Assembly: GCA_024663395.1 (NCBI GenBank)
Contig: JANFAH010000020.1
Location: 1,054,001-1,118,000, forward strand
Direction of reading: 5' to 3'
Length of the DNA: 64,000 nucleotides
From: Pisolithus tinctorius
Taxonomy: Eukaryota; Basidiomycota; Agaricomycetes; Boletales; Pisolithaceae
The notes under the pieces were generated by a model. That model was not told the DNA's origin and did not search any database. It worked only from the letters and a program-made list of their open reading frames with translations. Below are positions 61,674 to 64,000 of this stretch, piece after piece (the stretch's first letter is position 1; each line of letters begins with the position of its first letter). The position numbers and the translations under genes were made by a program.

Positions 61674-63767
61674 CCGTAGTAGCTGTTTCAGCAGACATAG
61701 AGTTTTGCGATCGTGGTATGGTTCTTAACATGCTTTTTTCATTTCCAGCTACTTATTGGCATAGCTTTGCATGTATCTCCGTTAAGGCACGTTGACAAGA
61801 CTTGTTGCTGCAGCTTTAATCGCCACTGGGACACCTTGTAGCAGCGTTTTCTGTACCAGTTACGGGAGGTTCAAAAACACGTGTGTTGGCATCTCGAGAA
61901 CCATGTTGGCCTTGAGGCTTCCTAGTAGGTTTGAGTTTTCTTTGCCTACCTGCTTCCACTATTTGTTGCAGTACACAAGCCAAAGAAAACGCGATAGGCA
62001 GATAATGCGGACTCAGTAAGTGTGTGCTTCACTTCTTGCGGCGGTATTTACTACTGGCCGCTTTCTAAACAGGTCGCTTTGGGTTTCGGTGGAAATACGC
62101 TTATCACCACTGCAAGAACCTGGTTGATGATATGGCCATGGAACGACTAGCGTAATGGTCGAAAACGCTCAGGCGCGTCGAACCGCACTTGAATCTCACC
62201 GGTATTATGTATGCATGCGCGATTCTCGGGACTCTTTGAGAAATGGTAATTGGATTTATGTTTTTGCTGATTGTATTCAGGCTCACTCTGCAGGTATACG
62301 GGTCCGGATTACCGCTCCGCAGAAGCATGTGCTCAGTGAGCTGGCTAACCTGGTAGATGACAATCTTCTCGGGTATTGTTTGAAGTGTTAATTCTCCTAA
62401 TCATTGGGCGGCGCAAAAGCTGAAACATCGCATCAGTTTAACAACCGGTGGTGCTTATTAAAATAGCCAAAGTGGGCCTATAACTGCGGTTCCTGGACCT
62501 TGCAGAAGAGCGAAGATGGTGAGGTCCCCGAGTTCAATTCATATCTGCAACAGCAACCATCAGTTTACAGTAATGACAATGTAATTGACGAAGCTCAGCT
62601 GGACGCGGTTTCCTTCGGTACTCGCCACCCGCAGTCAGCAGGGGCGTTACGCTCGTAATAAAGACGAGGGTTCCCATGCGACCACGAATCTCGTACTTTT
62701 TTTACGGCCGACGCACATTAGCGCACACGAATGACGCAAAAGCCGAAACATCGCATCAGAGCAGTGGATAACTTAGAATGCTCTCGAAATCTGTTCTGCT
62801 TATTGCTTTGAGTTCATCAGATGTTTTTTTTTTTACTCGGACGATGGCAATGTGGAAGTTTCTCGGTTGATGCGGGATTGATCATGGCAAATTACTCCAT
62901 TACTCCCTGTGCACCCGCTCATACAAAACTCAATTGACATCCCTTTAGCCGGCACAGCTCCAAACACACTGCCTCCTCGGCTTCATTTTGGCTTTTTTTC
63001 CGAGTATCGGTATGGTTTCGTCATCACTTCTCCACTATGAAGACAACAACCATGTTCAGAGACATCAGTGAGTGTCTGGACATGAATCTCATTGTGGGTC
63101 GGGCACAGGCTAAGAACCGATAAAGATGTGGTTGCAAGAATGCACTAAAGAACACGGATCGCTCCCAACATGCGTACTCGATGTTACCCCCTACCCTGTG
63201 GGGGTATTTTCTTCGAGGATTGTTATTCAATAAACGGAATGCAGGAAGTCGGGAAGTCGGTGATGATCGATGACCCATTTCCTTCCGTGTACACGGTGGG
63301 CCAGCCGTGTTGTCGACAACCACTCGACGCTCATCATGAAGTCGAACCCAAGGTAAGTGAACTTCTAAAAAATGAGTATGATTTGGATGGATACAGAAAT
63401 CCCAATGCTATTCAGAAGCTACCTTTTGCACGAGCTCCAGCCCACTTCGCACACGCGCAGCTTTCAGGAGGCTGCTCCAATGGTACCCAAAGCGGGGGTT
63501 GAAGCATCTCACAAGGCCTGAGGCCATGATATGCGGTGCAATGTATTACTAATTCATTCCTGTTCCTTGCTAACTAGCTCTTTACTATTGAACCACGCCG
63601 ACTATATTTGCAATAGTTGCAGAACGGGTTGAGGACAAAGTGATTCTTGGTGAGTAAATAATTCAACACGTCACGTTGATGCTGGCAGCCGATTTTACTC
63701 TTCTACTTATTTGATACACTTTTCACCACTCCTCAGAACGTTGCCAACCACCTTCCATCATATCCAC
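61674..63767. other. no confident gene
   Basis: Fragments only. A plus-strand frame at 62155-62391 (VENAQARRTALESHRY, and after a possible intron HVLSELANLVDDNLLGYCLK) looks protein-like. So does 63170-63502 (MQEVGKSVMIDDPFPSVYTV). Both lie downstream of the kinase and could belong to one poorly resolved gene. Confidence 0.3.
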
Positions 63768-64000
63768 CTAGATTTTCTCGATCGTTGCAGTGCATGTGGA
63801 GGTCGTAGAACCTCCGATCGTTACCTTAACCTGTATAGAACACGATGGTGGCCATGTGAGTTGATGGCAGAATCATGAGTGACATGTCTCAGAAGGACAA
63901 AAAAAAAGAACTTGCCCTGTAACCATACTGAGAATCTTGGTGCCGATTCTTCGCCTTGTCATCCAGCAAATCTAGCATATAACTCTTCGAACCCACAGCC
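63768..64000 (-). CDS. 3' end of a gene running in from the right edge
   Basis: On the minus strand the edge exon reads AVGSKSYMLDLLDDKAKNRH then QDSQYGY, with codon use and sense like real protein. A downstream exon after acceptor TCTATACAG gives VKVTIGGSTTSTCTATIEKI-stop at 63768. Too little is visible to name it. Confidence 0.35.

Overview
The window is nuclear DNA of a basidiomycete fungus, most likely an Agaricomycete. The genes are broken by many short GT-AG introns, mostly about 45-60 nt. Several protein families here are ones I know from Agaricomycetes: CACTA transposases, Helitrons carrying a large RepHel protein, HET-domain proteins, TKL-like kinases, and the lineage-restricted MPGPC..KKKRK protein. 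A Boletales-type genome would fit, but that is a guess from memory of related families.

Layout. Positions 1-24,270 are a transposable-element and accessory block. It holds a partial coiled-coil gene, a small family protein with a GxPGxGGYTLE motif, a WD40-like protein with a C-terminal membrane helix, an LTR-like stretch, a CACTA (tnp2) transposase pseudogene on +, a complete-length Helitron RepHel pseudogene on -, two uncharacterised genes, and an F-box/nucleotidyltransferase-like pseudogene. Positions 24,985-36,580 form a segment bounded by two diverged direct copies of a roughly 1.1-1.4 kb repeat. Inside lie an intact PTR2 peptide transporter (+), an uncharacterised multi-exon gene (-) and an intact HET-domain gene (-). 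Positions 36,880-51,620 hold broken genes on -: two tandem coiled-coil/hydrophobic-hairpin paralogues, an otubain and an ERCC6L2-like SNF2 helicase. Positions 52,000-59,500 are ordinary housekeeping: an NHP6-type HMG-box protein, a conserved Agaricomycete protein, cytosolic leucyl-tRNA synthetase and the DIM1 rRNA dimethylase. Positions 60,488-64,000 carry a TKL-like protein kinase and the edge of another gene.

Two modes of decay are visible. In the left block every premature stop I could place in frame (thirteen of them) is TGA, as expected from C-to-T change at CGA arginine codons; the reading frames are otherwise open. In the 36.9-51.6 kb block damage is by 1-2 nt insertions and deletions, while PTR2, HET, leucyl-tRNA synthetase and DIM1 show none. 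Other points of interest are very small exons (7, 13 and 17 nt, and a possible 1-nt exon inside the helicase Walker A codon), the tandem pair whose architecture resembles alpha-helical pore-forming proteins, and the F-box plus nucleotidyltransferase-like domain combination.
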